A stretch of 64,000 nucleotides of DNA, taken from positions 310,001 through 374,000 of the forward strand of contig JAHSVC010000034.1 of the NCBI GenBank assembly GCA_021397845.1, written 5' to 3'. The translations under genes and the position numbers were made by a program. Of the stretch, positions 52,934-63,510 are shown piece after piece. This DNA comes from Areca catechu. Its lineage: Eukaryota > Streptophyta > Magnoliopsida > Arecales > Arecaceae. The first letter of the stretch is position 1, and every line of letters begins with the position of its first letter. The notes beneath the pieces are model-generated. The model saw nothing but the letters and a program-made list of their open reading frames with translations, did not search any database and was not told where the DNA came from.

Positions 52934-52948
52934 AAAGTTTGATGGAGT
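52934..52948. repeat. Target-site duplication of SINE (right)
   Basis: AAAGTTTGATGGAGT, partner of 52710-52724. Confidence 0.8.
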
Positions 52949-53240
52949 CCAATCCCACCAAGCAATTGTTATACTTTGGACTCTTCACTGATCCTAAGAT
53001 CCCATTGCTACATGGAGATGTATCACAAAGTTAATTTAAGCAGGCAACTATAAATTCTTATCATGGGGGCAACATACAAATTTTTATCGAGTCTTTATGT
53101 GAGAATCTGTATGAATGTGTATTTAGTTTCACATCGATTATTCGCTAGAAAAATCTTGAATACTTATATATAATTAAAAATCCAAATAATATCTTTGGCT
53201 AGCCTTTTGGATGAGATCCTAGATTGATTAAATCATATTA

Positions 53241-54260
53241 GGTAGCATTTGGTACATTACCGAGCAATCCTGAAAGGTAATGTAGATTACCAGTAATATG
53301 TATTACTAGCAATGTAGATTACAGAAAATATGGATTATTATATTTGGTACATGCAGGTAATATTGCATAAAATAAAATCAAATTTTCAAAATATCTCTAA
53401 ATTAAATCTATATTTTATTTATAAAAATATTTTTTAAAATATTTTATATTTTAAAATATATTAAATATAAAAAAATTTAAATTTTTATATTAAAATTAAA
53501 AAATATTTTTATACTAAATAAATTTAATATAAAATATTTATATATTAAATAGATAATATATTTAATATATTATTTAAATATATTAAATAATATATTAAAT
53601 TTATATATTATATTATTAAATTTAATATAATATATTTAAAATATATAAATATATTTAATATAAATATATTATATTATATTAAATATATTATATCATACTA
53701 AATAGAATATAATATAATATATTTTATATTATAAAAAATAAAATATAATTTATATTATGTTATATTATATTAATATTATAATATTATTTTATTTTATTTT
53801 ATTTTATAATATTATAAAATAAAATAAAAGATACTAATATAATATAGAATAATATTATATTATATGCTATAATATTATATTATTATATTATTATAATAAT
53901 ATAATATAGCATAATAAATTTTATAATATTATATAATAATATAACATAATATAATATTAAAACATATTTTTAAAATATAATATATTAATATAATTTAATA
54001 TATATCATATACTATAATAATATTATATAATTTATCGTATATATTATATTATATTATATTATATTTTTTATTATATTATAATATAAGAGGAATAGAGAAG
54101 GGGAGGGTAATATTATCCAAAAGATTACCTAAGAGGTAGTAATCTGGATTACCAGAGAGGATAAATTTCCATCCATAAAAACGTACCAAATACAATAATA
54201 TGGTGGGGTCCTATTAAATTACCAGCAATATGGATGGATTAACTGCTACCAAACACAATC
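53241..54260. mobile_element. Tourist/Harbinger-like MITE, AT-rich
   Basis: Ends GGTAGCATTTGGTA (53241) and, inverted, GATTGTGTTTGGTA (54260), with TTA on both sides (53238-53240, 54261-54263). A TWA target and a (G)G...TGTTTGG terminus are typical of PIF/Harbinger MITEs. Its removal restores the TRIM internal sequence. Inverted inner sequence ('GGTAAT..GGATTACC') extends about 100 bases at each end; the middle is low-complexity AT. Confidence 0.65.
53400..54085. repeat. Low-complexity AT tract
   Basis: About 690 bases of almost pure A and T with recurring 'TATTATATTA' and 'AATATAATATA' words; core of the MITE. Confidence 0.85.
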
Positions 54261-54832
54261 TTAGAGCCGATTCAGCCCATAGTCAATGTGGACTAGGGGA
54301 TATTGCAGTACAGTTTCATTGAGCTAACCACGAACCAATCATAGTGTTCATGGATAAATACATGAATTTCGATCCTTAGCTTAGTGAGGATGCTAGGACT
54401 TAAATGTAGAAAGTATGTGAGGACCCGATTCGCTAAAAGGATCTTGGATACTTATAAAGAACCAATAAATCCAAATAATATCTTTGGCTAGCCTTTTTGG
54501 ATGAAGTCCTAGATTGTTATAAATAGTATCATAGCGGATTCGGTCTATAACCTATGTGAACTAGAGGATACTCCAGCATGGATTTATTGGACTGATCATA
54601 GATCGATCATTGTATTTATAAATGAATAAATATATTTGGACCCTTGGCCTGGGAATGATGCTAAGATTTAAATAAGAGGAGTATGTAAGGACCTGTATGA
54701 ACAATATTTAATTTTACATCGTTTATTCACTGGAAAGGTCTTAGATATTTATATAAGATTAAATAATTAAAAATATTTTTTTTTAGTCTTTATATATATA
54801 TATATATATATATGAGATCTTGGATTGTTATA

Positions 54833-55271
54833 TTTTAAGCATCAATTTTTAGTTACATATAATTAAACATGTGCATATCATAGTCTTTCTTGTGAAAATC
54901 AAAACTGGTCGTTTTCTTTTTTTTATTTTTTTTTCATATAATTTTGTGAGCGCATGTGCGTGTGCATGTGCATGAGTGTGGTTTTCTGCCTGCGTATTAC
55001 CTGGGCCACGTCTCAACATCTCTAAATTCAGTATTTTTAAGGAGTTTGGACTATGCCTCCTCATACTTACCCACTCTTAGGAAAAATCTTTAGACAATTT
55101 TCAAGGTAGAACTAATTGATTTACTTTGCTGCAAAGAGTGGACGATTATTCTCATCTGGAGCTGAGAGCATGGTGGTCACCAACCCGCCAGTAACATCAA
55201 AGTAATCCGCAAGTCTTGTTAACATTACGCACGTTACCAAAGAGAAAAACAAAATAAAAACTGCCCCTCCC
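54833..55271. other. Intergenic stretch; nothing identified
   Basis: No supported gene. Short TG/CA-alternating stretch at 54950-54976. Confidence 0.4.
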
Positions 55272-55279
55272 TTGCACAC

Positions 55280-55964
55280 GGATGGCAATGGACCGGGTTC
55301 GGGCCGGGTGCATAACTATCCAAACCCAAATATTCAATACACTATCCTAACCAGGTCCAAATACTATCGAGATTGGATTTTTTTTATCCAAACCCATCTC
55401 AATTGGGTATCGGGTAATCGGGTTTACCTGGCCCGAACCCAACTGAGTCATATTAAATATTTTTTTTCATTTTTATCAACTTTAAAATTATCTATAATTT
55501 TATAAATTATACATATATTAAACAAATAAAATTTAACTATATTTTTAGTTCAACGGCATTTAATTTCATATTCAATCAAAATTTATATTATGAAGTTGGT
55601 AAACTATATATTAATTATGATCTTGTTTTGAATTCACCCTGAATAGAATAGGATGAAAAAAAAATTCTAATATATATATATATAATGATTAGGGTATAGG
55701 GTTCAAATATTTTAAAATTTAATAACTAATAATTATAATTAATAATATATATATATTAATTATATATATATATTTAAATATTAAAATAATTCGGGCCGGG
55801 TTCGGGTCGGGTGTATATCTACCCAGTCCCAGTCCAAACCCAAAGTTAAGCATTTGGATTTTACCCAAATCCAATCCAAACCCATTCAAAGCGTTGACTA
55901 CCTGGCCCAATCGGGTCGGGTCGGATCAGATACGTATGGGTTTGGATTTTATTGCCATCCCTAT
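55280..55964. mobile_element. hAT-like MITE
   Basis: Inverted ends share GGATGGCAAT (55280 forward; 55951-55960 inverted inside TAGGGATGGCAATAAAA). TAGGGATGGCAA is the familiar start of plant hAT elements. The 8-bp flanks TTGCACAC (55272-55279) and GTGCACAC (55965-55972) differ at one base, as expected for an hAT target duplication. The subterminal GGGTTCGGGCCGGGT and its inverse lie inside both ends. The interior is AT-rich and non-coding. Confidence 0.7.
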
Positions 55965-55972
55965 GTGCACAC

Positions 55973-56502
55973 AATGGGCATGCAACCCATGCACTCATAC
56001 ATTTTTTTTAATTTTTTTTTTTAATTATTTAATTAATTTTATAATTAATTTTGTAATAATCATATGGCTAGTTAAGGATCTTTTAAAAAAATTTCTAGAA
56101 TTTTGAACCTATAAATAAGCCTCTATCTTAGCTCTACAGAGCATCCAAAAATTTTAAGCTCTCACTCTCCTATATTTTTTTATTCTAAAAATTTCTAAAT
56201 TCTTTTTCTCCCACCTTTTTTTTTCACTTTAAAATTTTTGGACTGAAGATGAGTTGATCGGTGTCTATTCAAGATCGTGCTATTGATAGAGTTGAAGTTT
56301 TAGCTTCCGGATTGTATCTTGAAGGAGAGCATATGGTCCAATCATTCTTTCGTACAAAAAGAAGACCGAATATTCTTTAAAGTAGTGATTCTATCCGCCT
56401 CCCAGACCAGACTTCTTAACCTTTTCTATTGTATTTGAAATTATTTTGTTACATCAAAATTATTCTGCCACACACACCAAAAAAATATTTTCAAATATTT
56501 TT

Positions 56503-56562
<60 letters not shown>

Positions 56563-56950
56563 TATACATAAAGGTTATCAGTCTAAAGGAGATTTGATAT
56601 AATTTATAGTGCATGTATCTAAATATAATTATTTATACTTAATTATAATTTACTTACCTTACATAATTTATTTTAAAAAATATATATTTTTTGGTTGTTT
56701 ATAGCATATTATCTATTTCTTTTGTATTGTGCAAAATTAATTAAAGATTCATACTGAACTTGTACTACAGCATGTAAATTAATTTTTAAAAAACTACACA
56801 AATAAATTAATCAAAGCTTTTAGGATTTAAAGACAAATAACTTAATTAAAAATCTTAACAAACCACAGGTCCGATCATATTAGAGATCATTTTAATAAAA
56901 TTTTAATTCCAAAAAAATAGAGAAGATATTTTTAGAAATACAAAAATTAT
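55973..56950 (+). other. Possible copia 5' LTR/leader remnant; no gene
   Basis: A TATA box TATAAATAAGCC at 56110 is followed by pyrimidine-rich sequence and, about 850 bases later, by a plus-strand copia gag. That position would suit an LTR promoter, but no LTR partner or PBS was recognised. Otherwise AT-rich. Confidence 0.3.
56509..56560. repeat. (AT)26 microsatellite
   Basis: Uninterrupted AT dinucleotides for 52 bases. A shorter (TA) run of about 22 bases lies at 54791-54812. Confidence 0.95.
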
Positions 56951-57836
56951 TTGAATTATTTAAATAATTTTTTAATAAAATTATTTTTATTTTTCAAATC
57001 TTTCTCTCTAAATCTGACTTGGATCCAATGGCAATCCTTAAGGATTATATATAACATTGGTCTTAAACTTGAAAAATTTGATGGATCCCAGTTTATGAGG
57101 TGGCAAAGCCAAATGAAGTTTTGGCTAACTACTTTAGGACTTTGATCAGTGATTGACCAGTCCGCCTGTTCCTCTAGTTCAACCATATCAACTATCCCAA
57201 AAGAGGATTACCAATGTAAAGGTAGAATCCTTAGTGCCCTTTCCGACTCACTCTATGACATTTACGTGTTAGCCAAGAGTGTGAAGGAATTGTGGGATAT
57301 ACTCTAGAGTCTAAGTATGGCCTTGATGATATTGGGGTTGAACGATTCAATACTGCATTATTCCTTAGATTTAATATGCTAGAAGACAAGCCCATCAATG
57401 ACCAGCTTTACCAATTCCAAGAGTATCTTAGAAAACTTCAAGCCAATGGAGACAAATTTTCTAAAAGATTTAAGGTTTCCAGCCTTCTAGATAAAATATC
57501 TCCTTCTTGGAATAGCTTTGTCAAAAGTCAGCTCGAAAAGCAAGGAGAGCTAATCCTAGCCAACTTCTAAATTCAATCAAGATAGAAGACCAATATAGGT
57601 TAAAACCTAGCAAACTAGAATTCCAAGTGTCCAAGCTAACTTAACCCAACAATACCAGTCCAACAACAATACTAGACCAAAATCAAAGCCTAGATTTCAA
57701 CCAAACCCTCAATACCAGTCAAACTAATCTAACCGGCCTAATCCAAATAAGTACAAACCCAAAGGTAAATCCTTTAAAGCCAATAACACTAGATCTAGCA
57801 AAACATGCCAAAGTCCAAGCGAAAGGTTCTATTTTG
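56951..57836 (+). pseudogene. copia gag fragment
   Basis: The plus strand reads 'LEKFDGSQFMRWQSQMKFWL' (57069-57128), the usual copia gag N-terminal block. A stop follows, then 'GRILSALSDSLYDIYVLAKS' and the frame 57292-57570 with 'RFNMLEDKPINDQLYQFQEY' and 'LDKISPSWNSFVKSQLEKQG' (UBN2-type). A Gln/Asn/Lys/Pro-rich stretch follows and ends near a decayed zinc knuckle at about 57805-57835, where the minus-strand copia LTR begins. No pol in this orientation follows within the window. It is a remnant of an older copia cut by the next element. Confidence 0.72.
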
Positions 57837-60221
57837 TGATGGGAATTCTCCCAGGGTGCCGAGAATCATACAGCATGCGGAAGTGAATTTCAAAACAAAA
57901 TTTTAAGCATGAAACCCTAATATGGCTTGAAAACCCTAATTTCCAGGAACCCCTTATACAATACCAATTAATGAAACATAAATGGAGTCATAAAAACATA
58001 CCTGGATCGCTGAAATCCAATCCTTTCCACGAGGCTCACAATTGCAAGCCCTCCAATGGTGATCCACATGAGAATGGTACCAAGGAAGAATCCCTACCAT
58101 GATTGCTTGCTTCAATAGAACTCTTAGGGCAGCCTTTGGACCTTTGATCACTGTAGGACACCATGTCATACTGTAGGGTGCTCTGAATGCTCTCCAAAAC
58201 TACTCTTAGACTTAGGATAGCCCTCCTTTAGAACACTCTAGGCTTATGTCTTAAAATCTAAGACTTGTCCTAGAAGAAAAGGCCTTGTCTTAAAAAGACA
58301 AGCTTTGTCTTAAGGGAGGAAGAGAAGAATAGTAGGTGGCGTTTCTTTTTTATCAGAAAAGAATTTTCAAAGAATCATATTACCGTGCCTTTTATAGAGT
58401 GGATTGGGGCACCTGATATGCCTCTTCTATAACCATCTGATAAGACCCTTCAATGAGGAGTCTTATGGATGGATAAGCATATCATGATAAGCCCTTTTCA
58501 TGCACCAAGAGATACCTTTTTGTTTCTTCAATTTCCATCAATCAATCCCCTCTGCCACTTGAAAATGCTGGTCAATTTGAAGCCAAGGGACGTGACTTCT
58601 AAAATGTGGTATTGAAAAAAATTCAAGAGCCTTCAAATAGGACTCTTGATCTCAATTAGCGCCATAATGAAGAGACACATCTCTTCATTATGTGCCAAGC
58701 CTTTTCATGCAAAAACCACCTACTTTGACCGGTCCATTATTATCCAAGAGGCATGGGGATAAGATGAGAAAGTGCTCCAGATATGAAACTCCCAGAGTTT
58801 TATCTGTAGAAGGACTAAAAGTTTTTCTGCACACACTTTCATCTCCCGTGCATGCCAAGAGGCGCCAAGAGTCCATGCCCACTTGGACTCTAATCCAAGT
58901 GTCATTTTAAGTCCAAATAAAACCAGAAAAAGCCTGGTTTAAGCTGCCCCACTTAGGACTCAACCTAATATGGGTTTCCTCAAATAAGTTAGTCCAAATA
59001 CCAAGCAACCGGACCCAATCTAATTGGGTTAGCCTACACATGCTAGTGTGCAATCTAGCTAACCAATTAGGATAACATGACCCTAATTAAATCACGAATG
59101 ACTTCCTTGGCCAACTCTCTATTGTGTGTGACCCATTGGGTTCCACATCTAGCTAGCAGTAGGTTTAGGTTCGAGCCGATTCGATCCGATCGAACATGAT
59201 TAACCTAATTAGGTCAAATTGGCTCACCTAATTGTCCAATTTGAATCACAAATCGAATTGACCCATGAAACCAAATCAATTGGTTCATAAAAACTTACAA
59301 GACAAGATTGACCTCTAGCAACATGTCATGCTTGCACGGAAGATGAGAAATTTGATAGAAATTATCAAAGTACCCTTTAGTAGAAAGTTATCATGCAATT
59401 CAATCTTTCGATATCCCATTATCCCGGTTAAGTGATAGGTATAGATATATGTCAAACCCTGATACTTAATCATGTCGATTCTTAGCTCGATCATGAGGAC
59501 TCTGCTGATGACTGATTAGAAACCAATTCTAATCTCATCCTGCTTTGATCAAAGCCTCCTTGAGTCACTCATCGAAGAGATTACATAGGATAACAATTCC
59601 TTTTACTAGAAAAAATCAATTCCTTGTTGGTCCACTCACATCCTTCGTACACCTTCCACCATACCCAGAACACCTCGTACATGTTACAATGCCATGAATG
59701 AGTATGAACCAAAGTATGGCTTAGTGTGAACAAGGAACCATGGTGACCTCAGGTCTAAAGATCACATGCACAACTTCTACTCTAGGACCTATCTTTTGAC
59801 AAGCAGTAAGACTTCCATAAAATAGTCCCGGTGCGGATTAGTTCAGTGTACTCATACTCTAATGAGCATCCTTATCCTTGTATTAGTGTCTCTACATAAG
59901 TGGTTGTGAGATCAACCACCCTCATCAACTGAGCATATGTAGGATAAGCTAGTCTTTCTGGATTCATCGATCCCCGAATCGATGGTCCAACAACTAGGAA
60001 CATTCTAGGTTAGGGTTTATAGGAATTAGGTCTCACTGTTATTTTATCATAACCCTAATTCCATTACCCTACTCTATGGTGTTCATCATAATCAACAAAT
60101 CATGACACAGCAGTATATGATGAATCAAATGCCTTTATTAATATAAAAATATGTCATACATGAGCTGGAAGTTTACAAAAAGGCCCTTATAATGATTGGA
60201 TCTTAGTGCACTTTTCTATCA
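57837..60221 (-). repeat. 3' LTR of element F
   Basis: 2385 bp from TGATGGGAATTC to CTTTTCTATCA in plus sense, hence TGATAG...CATCA on minus. The solo LTR at 46088-48530 is a diverged relative. Non-coding. Confidence 0.75.
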
Positions 60222-60236
60222 AACTCCCACTTGCAC
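60222..60236 (-). other. Polypurine tract of element F
   Basis: Minus GTGCAAGTGGGAGTT directly precedes the LTR start TGATAG. Confidence 0.65.
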
Positions 60237-60324
60237 TAAAGCCAATCGCCCTTGTATTTTATGCCCATACAATCTAAGTGACGATCTAACTACTGCTTGG
60301 TTAATGCTTTAGTGAATGGGTCTG

Positions 60325-60792
60325 CTATATTGTTCTTTGTGTCAACTCGTTCAATGATAATATCTTGTCTTTCAATATCTCTCGAACGAGGTGAAACTGT
60401 CTTAGAATGTGCTTGGACTTGTGCTGAGACCTTGGTTCCTTAGCTTGTGCAACAGCCCCAGTGTTATCACAGTATAATGGCACTAGCTGTTGTACACCAG
60501 GAACCACGCCCAATTCCATGATGAATTTCTTCATCCAGACAGCTTCCTTTGCGGCTTCACTAGTAGCTATGTATTCTACCTCAGTGACTGAGTCAGCTAC
60601 TATAGGCTGCTTTGTACTCTTCGAACTCACTGCACCACTATTCAAGGTGAAGACATATCCTGATGTGGATTTACTATCATCTAGATCTAACTGAAAACTA
60701 GAATCTGTATAATCTTCTAGTTTCAACTCAGATTCTCCATATACTAGAAAAATATCTTTAGTCCTTCTCAAGTACTTAAGAATATTTTTCAC
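60325..60792 (-). pseudogene. RNase H of element F
   Basis: A 155-codon frame contains 'LEDYTDSSFQLDLDDSKSTS', with the first catalytic Asp in 'YTDSSF'. 'VTEVEYIATSEAAKEAVWMK' (Glu in 'TEVEY') and 'VPLYCDNTGAVAQAKEPRS' (second Asp) follow, ending in 'HKSKHILRQFHLVREI'. It is the copia RNase H, which degrades the RNA strand during reverse transcription. The frame itself is intact but is separated from RT by a stop at about 60820. Confidence 0.85.
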
Positions 60793-60822
60793 AGCTTTCC
60801 AATGATCCTCTCCTGGATCTGC

Positions 60823-61536
60823 CTAAAACCTACTCACTATGCTCAAGGCATAAGCGACATCAAGCTTGGTACAAAACATGGCATACATAATCGATCCTAT
60901 AGTCGAAGCATAAGGAATTATAGCCATTCTCTCTCTTTCTTCTGATGTCTTAGGAGACATTTTCTTAGAGAGATGTATGCCTTGACTTAGAGGCAAGTAA
61001 CCTTTCTTACTTCCATCCATGTTGAATCTCTTCAACACTAAGTCAATGTACCTAGACTGGGATAAGCCTAGCATCCTTTTAGATCTATCTCTGTAGATCC
61101 TTATACCTAGTATATAGGATGCTTCTCCCAAATCTTTCATGGAAAACTTTGATGATAGCCATGTTTTAACCGACTGCAACATTAGGATTCCATTTCCAAT
61201 GATCAATATGTCATCCATATACAAAACCAAGAAAATAAGTGCACTCCCACTTGTCTTCTTGTACACACATGGTTCATCCACATTTTTGATAAAACCAAAT
61301 CTTTTGATTGTTTCATCAAAATAGATGTTTCGACTTCTCGATGCTTTCTTAAGTCCATAAATGGACTTCTTTAATTTGCATACCTGATTAGGTCTCCCAC
61401 TTGAGACCAAACTCTCTGGCAGTGACATATAGACTTCTTCCTCAAGGTTTCGATTGAGAAAAGCAGTCTTTATATCCATTTGCCAGATCTCATGATATGC
61501 TGCTATGGCAAGCAGTATCCAAATGGACTTGAGCAT
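60823..61536 (-). pseudogene. Reverse transcriptase of element F
   Basis: A 237-codon frame contains 'WQMDIKTAFLNRNLEEEVYM' (first catalytic Asp), 'CKLKKSIYGLKKASRSRNIY' and 'LVLYMDDILIIGN' with both Asp of the catalytic pair. 'MKDLGEASYILGIRIYRDRS' and 'MYAMFCTKLDVAYALSIVSR' follow. The N-terminal RT part continues upstream (61540-61700) in another frame. It is the best preserved polymerase in the window but cannot be translated as one protein with its neighbours. Confidence 0.88.
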
Positions 61537-61539
61537 TGT

Positions 61540-62990
61540 TACTGGAGAAAAGCTTTCATCATATTCTATACCATATCTTTGCCTGAAACCTTTTGCTACC
61601 AGTCTAGCTTTGTAGGTCCAACTTGATCATCTGTTCCAATCTTTTTCTTGAAGATCCCATTTACCACCGCTTGGGTGAATTCCCTTCCGGTGGATCTACC
61701 AAAGTCCACACCATGATTAGAATAAGTGTATTCCATTTCAATCTTTGCATTGCGCCATGGCCACTTATCATAGTCTCTACTCTTGACGCTTCCCCCTAGA
61801 GGTCATAAGTGGTCATCATCCTGTTATGATACTATCAGAATTTCTTCATTGTCTCTACTCCTTCCGATAGATAACACCATATCTGATAGGTTCTCCCTAC
61901 CACTCTCCGTCTCTCTGACCTTCAGAGAGGAATGTGTATTATGTTGTTCTTGATCCACAAGAACCTCTGGTTGAGGACTTCACTTGAAGCTTACTTACTG
62001 TTTGTTGGTTCTGTTCTTCACATAACTCAATGAAGAACACTACATCCTTCTTGGAAAACTCTTGTTCCAGGAATTAGCATGCCTATTTGACAATTATCTT
62101 TTGCTCAGTAGCATTATAAAAGATATCCAACACCCTTTTTGAATAACCAACAACCTATACTTATCTGTCCTTGCACTTAGCTTATGTCCAAAGGTATTCT
62201 TGACATAAGCATGGAAATCCCAAATCTTCAATGCTTAAGATTGGTCTTTTGCCATTCCATAATAATTCATATGGAGTGCTATTCATTGATTTAGATGGAA
62301 CCCTGTTTATATGTATGCAGTAGTATCTAGGGCATGTCCCTAGAAAGAATTAAGAGATCTGTGAAGCTCATCATGAACCTCACCATGTCTAACAATGTGA
62401 GATTTCTCCTTTCTGCCACTTCATTTAACTGGGGTGTAAAAGGAGGGGTCCATTTAGATATAATTTTTTTATCCTTGAGATGGTTCAGAAACTCACCAGA
62501 TGTATTTCACCTCCTTGATCAGATCGAAGAGCTTTAATACTAAATCTTTGTTTTTCAACCATACTCTAATATTCTTTCAACTTATCAAAGTCTTCAGACT
62601 TGTGTTTTTACACATACACATGACGAACCTTGATAAATTATCAATAAAAGCGATGAAATAAATATCCTCCTCTAGCCTGAGTACATACATCAGTATGTAT
62701 TAGACCTGACAATTCAGTTACCCTCTCTCCATGCCTAGTGAATGGAGACTTGCTCTTTTTTTTTTTGAGACAAGATTCACAAGTCCTAATGATTGAAAAT
62801 CATCAGAGTCAAAGTAATTATCTTTGACCAACTTGTTTATCCTTGTCTCACTGATATGACCTAATCGGCAGTGCTAGAGATATGTGACATTGTCATTATC
62901 TTTTTCCTCTTTTTTCTCATCAATAAAAAAAACTTTTCATTGAGTTGCAAAGTTAGAAGACCATTTATAAAACATCCATGTCCAAATACT
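61540..62990 (-). pseudogene. Integrase and RT N-terminal part of element F, heavily broken
   Basis: The integrase end 'TPQLNEVAERRNLTLLDMVR' (62385-62450) keeps the catalytic Glu, with Glu in place of the usual Gly before 'VAERRN'. 'INSTPYELWYG'-type sequence is decayed at 62240-62290. The linker to RT is visible at 61690-61760. The first two catalytic Asp regions (62.6-62.9 kb) could not be read with confidence through frameshifts. Confidence 0.65.
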
Positions 62991-63030
62991 TTATTATTTT
63001 GAAGAATAGAGCAGCCACTACTCTTTACAT

Positions 63031-63510
63031 TTATTCATATCCCTGTTGTAATAACAAGGGTATAGAAATAATGTTTCTAATAATATATGGTACATAGAAG
63101 CATTCTTCTAGCTTTATCACATTACTCAAAGGTAATAGAAGATAGGTACCCACAGCTTCAGCATGTATGGCTTCACCACTAGCCCCATGCAGCTTGAAGT
63201 CACCCCTCTTCAGGCTTCTAATTCTATGGAGTCCATGCAATGAATTGCATATGTGAGATCCACATGCGGTATCCAATACCCATGAATTAGAAATAGAAGT
63301 ACTCAATGATAAATTAGTTTGTATCATGTACAAACCTTTAGATGCACCACTTGCATCTTGCTTCACATTTGCAAGGTAAACCTTGCAGTTCTTTTTCCAA
63401 TGCCCAGTCTTGCCACAATGGAACCAGGCTCCATCAGCCTTCTTAACTTTGTTGTTCTTCTTCTGGATGCTCTTCTTAGGGTTGAATTTTCTCTTCATAC
63501 CCTTTTTCAT
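63031..63510 (-). pseudogene. Nucleocapsid and aspartic protease of element F
   Basis: A 159-codon frame has a basic N terminus 'KKGMKRKFNPKKSIQKKNNK' and then a zinc knuckle 'WFHCGKTGHWKKNCK', in which the first Cys of the CCHC motif is Trp. The protease active site reads 'SWVLDTACGSHICNS' (Asp-Thr-Ala in place of Asp-Ser/Thr-Gly, as is usual in many copia proteases). 'HGASGEAIHAEAVGTYLL' and 'FYVPYIIRNIISIPLLLQQG' complete it. The frame is open but the knuckle is damaged. Confidence 0.82.

Larger units (their letters stand above)
53098..54832 (+). mobile_element. Tandem TRIM-like element: three short LTRs, two internal regions
   Basis: The short LTR (TGTGAGRAYC...CTAGATTGTTA) occurs at about 53098-53232, 54416-54521 and 54684-54832. 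Each has 'TTCGCTAGAAAAATCTTG'-like and 'TCTTTGGCTAGCC' text. After the second copy, AGTATCATAGC (54525-54535) resembles the iMet PBS TGGTATCAGAGC, and a ~150-base non-coding internal region ('GTGAACTAGAGGATACTCC') leads to the next LTR. The first internal region is interrupted by a MITE. The flanks CTTTA (53093-53097) and TTTTA (54833-54837) could be a decayed TSD. Terminal repeats plus a non-coding interior with PBS define TRIMs. Confidence 0.65.
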
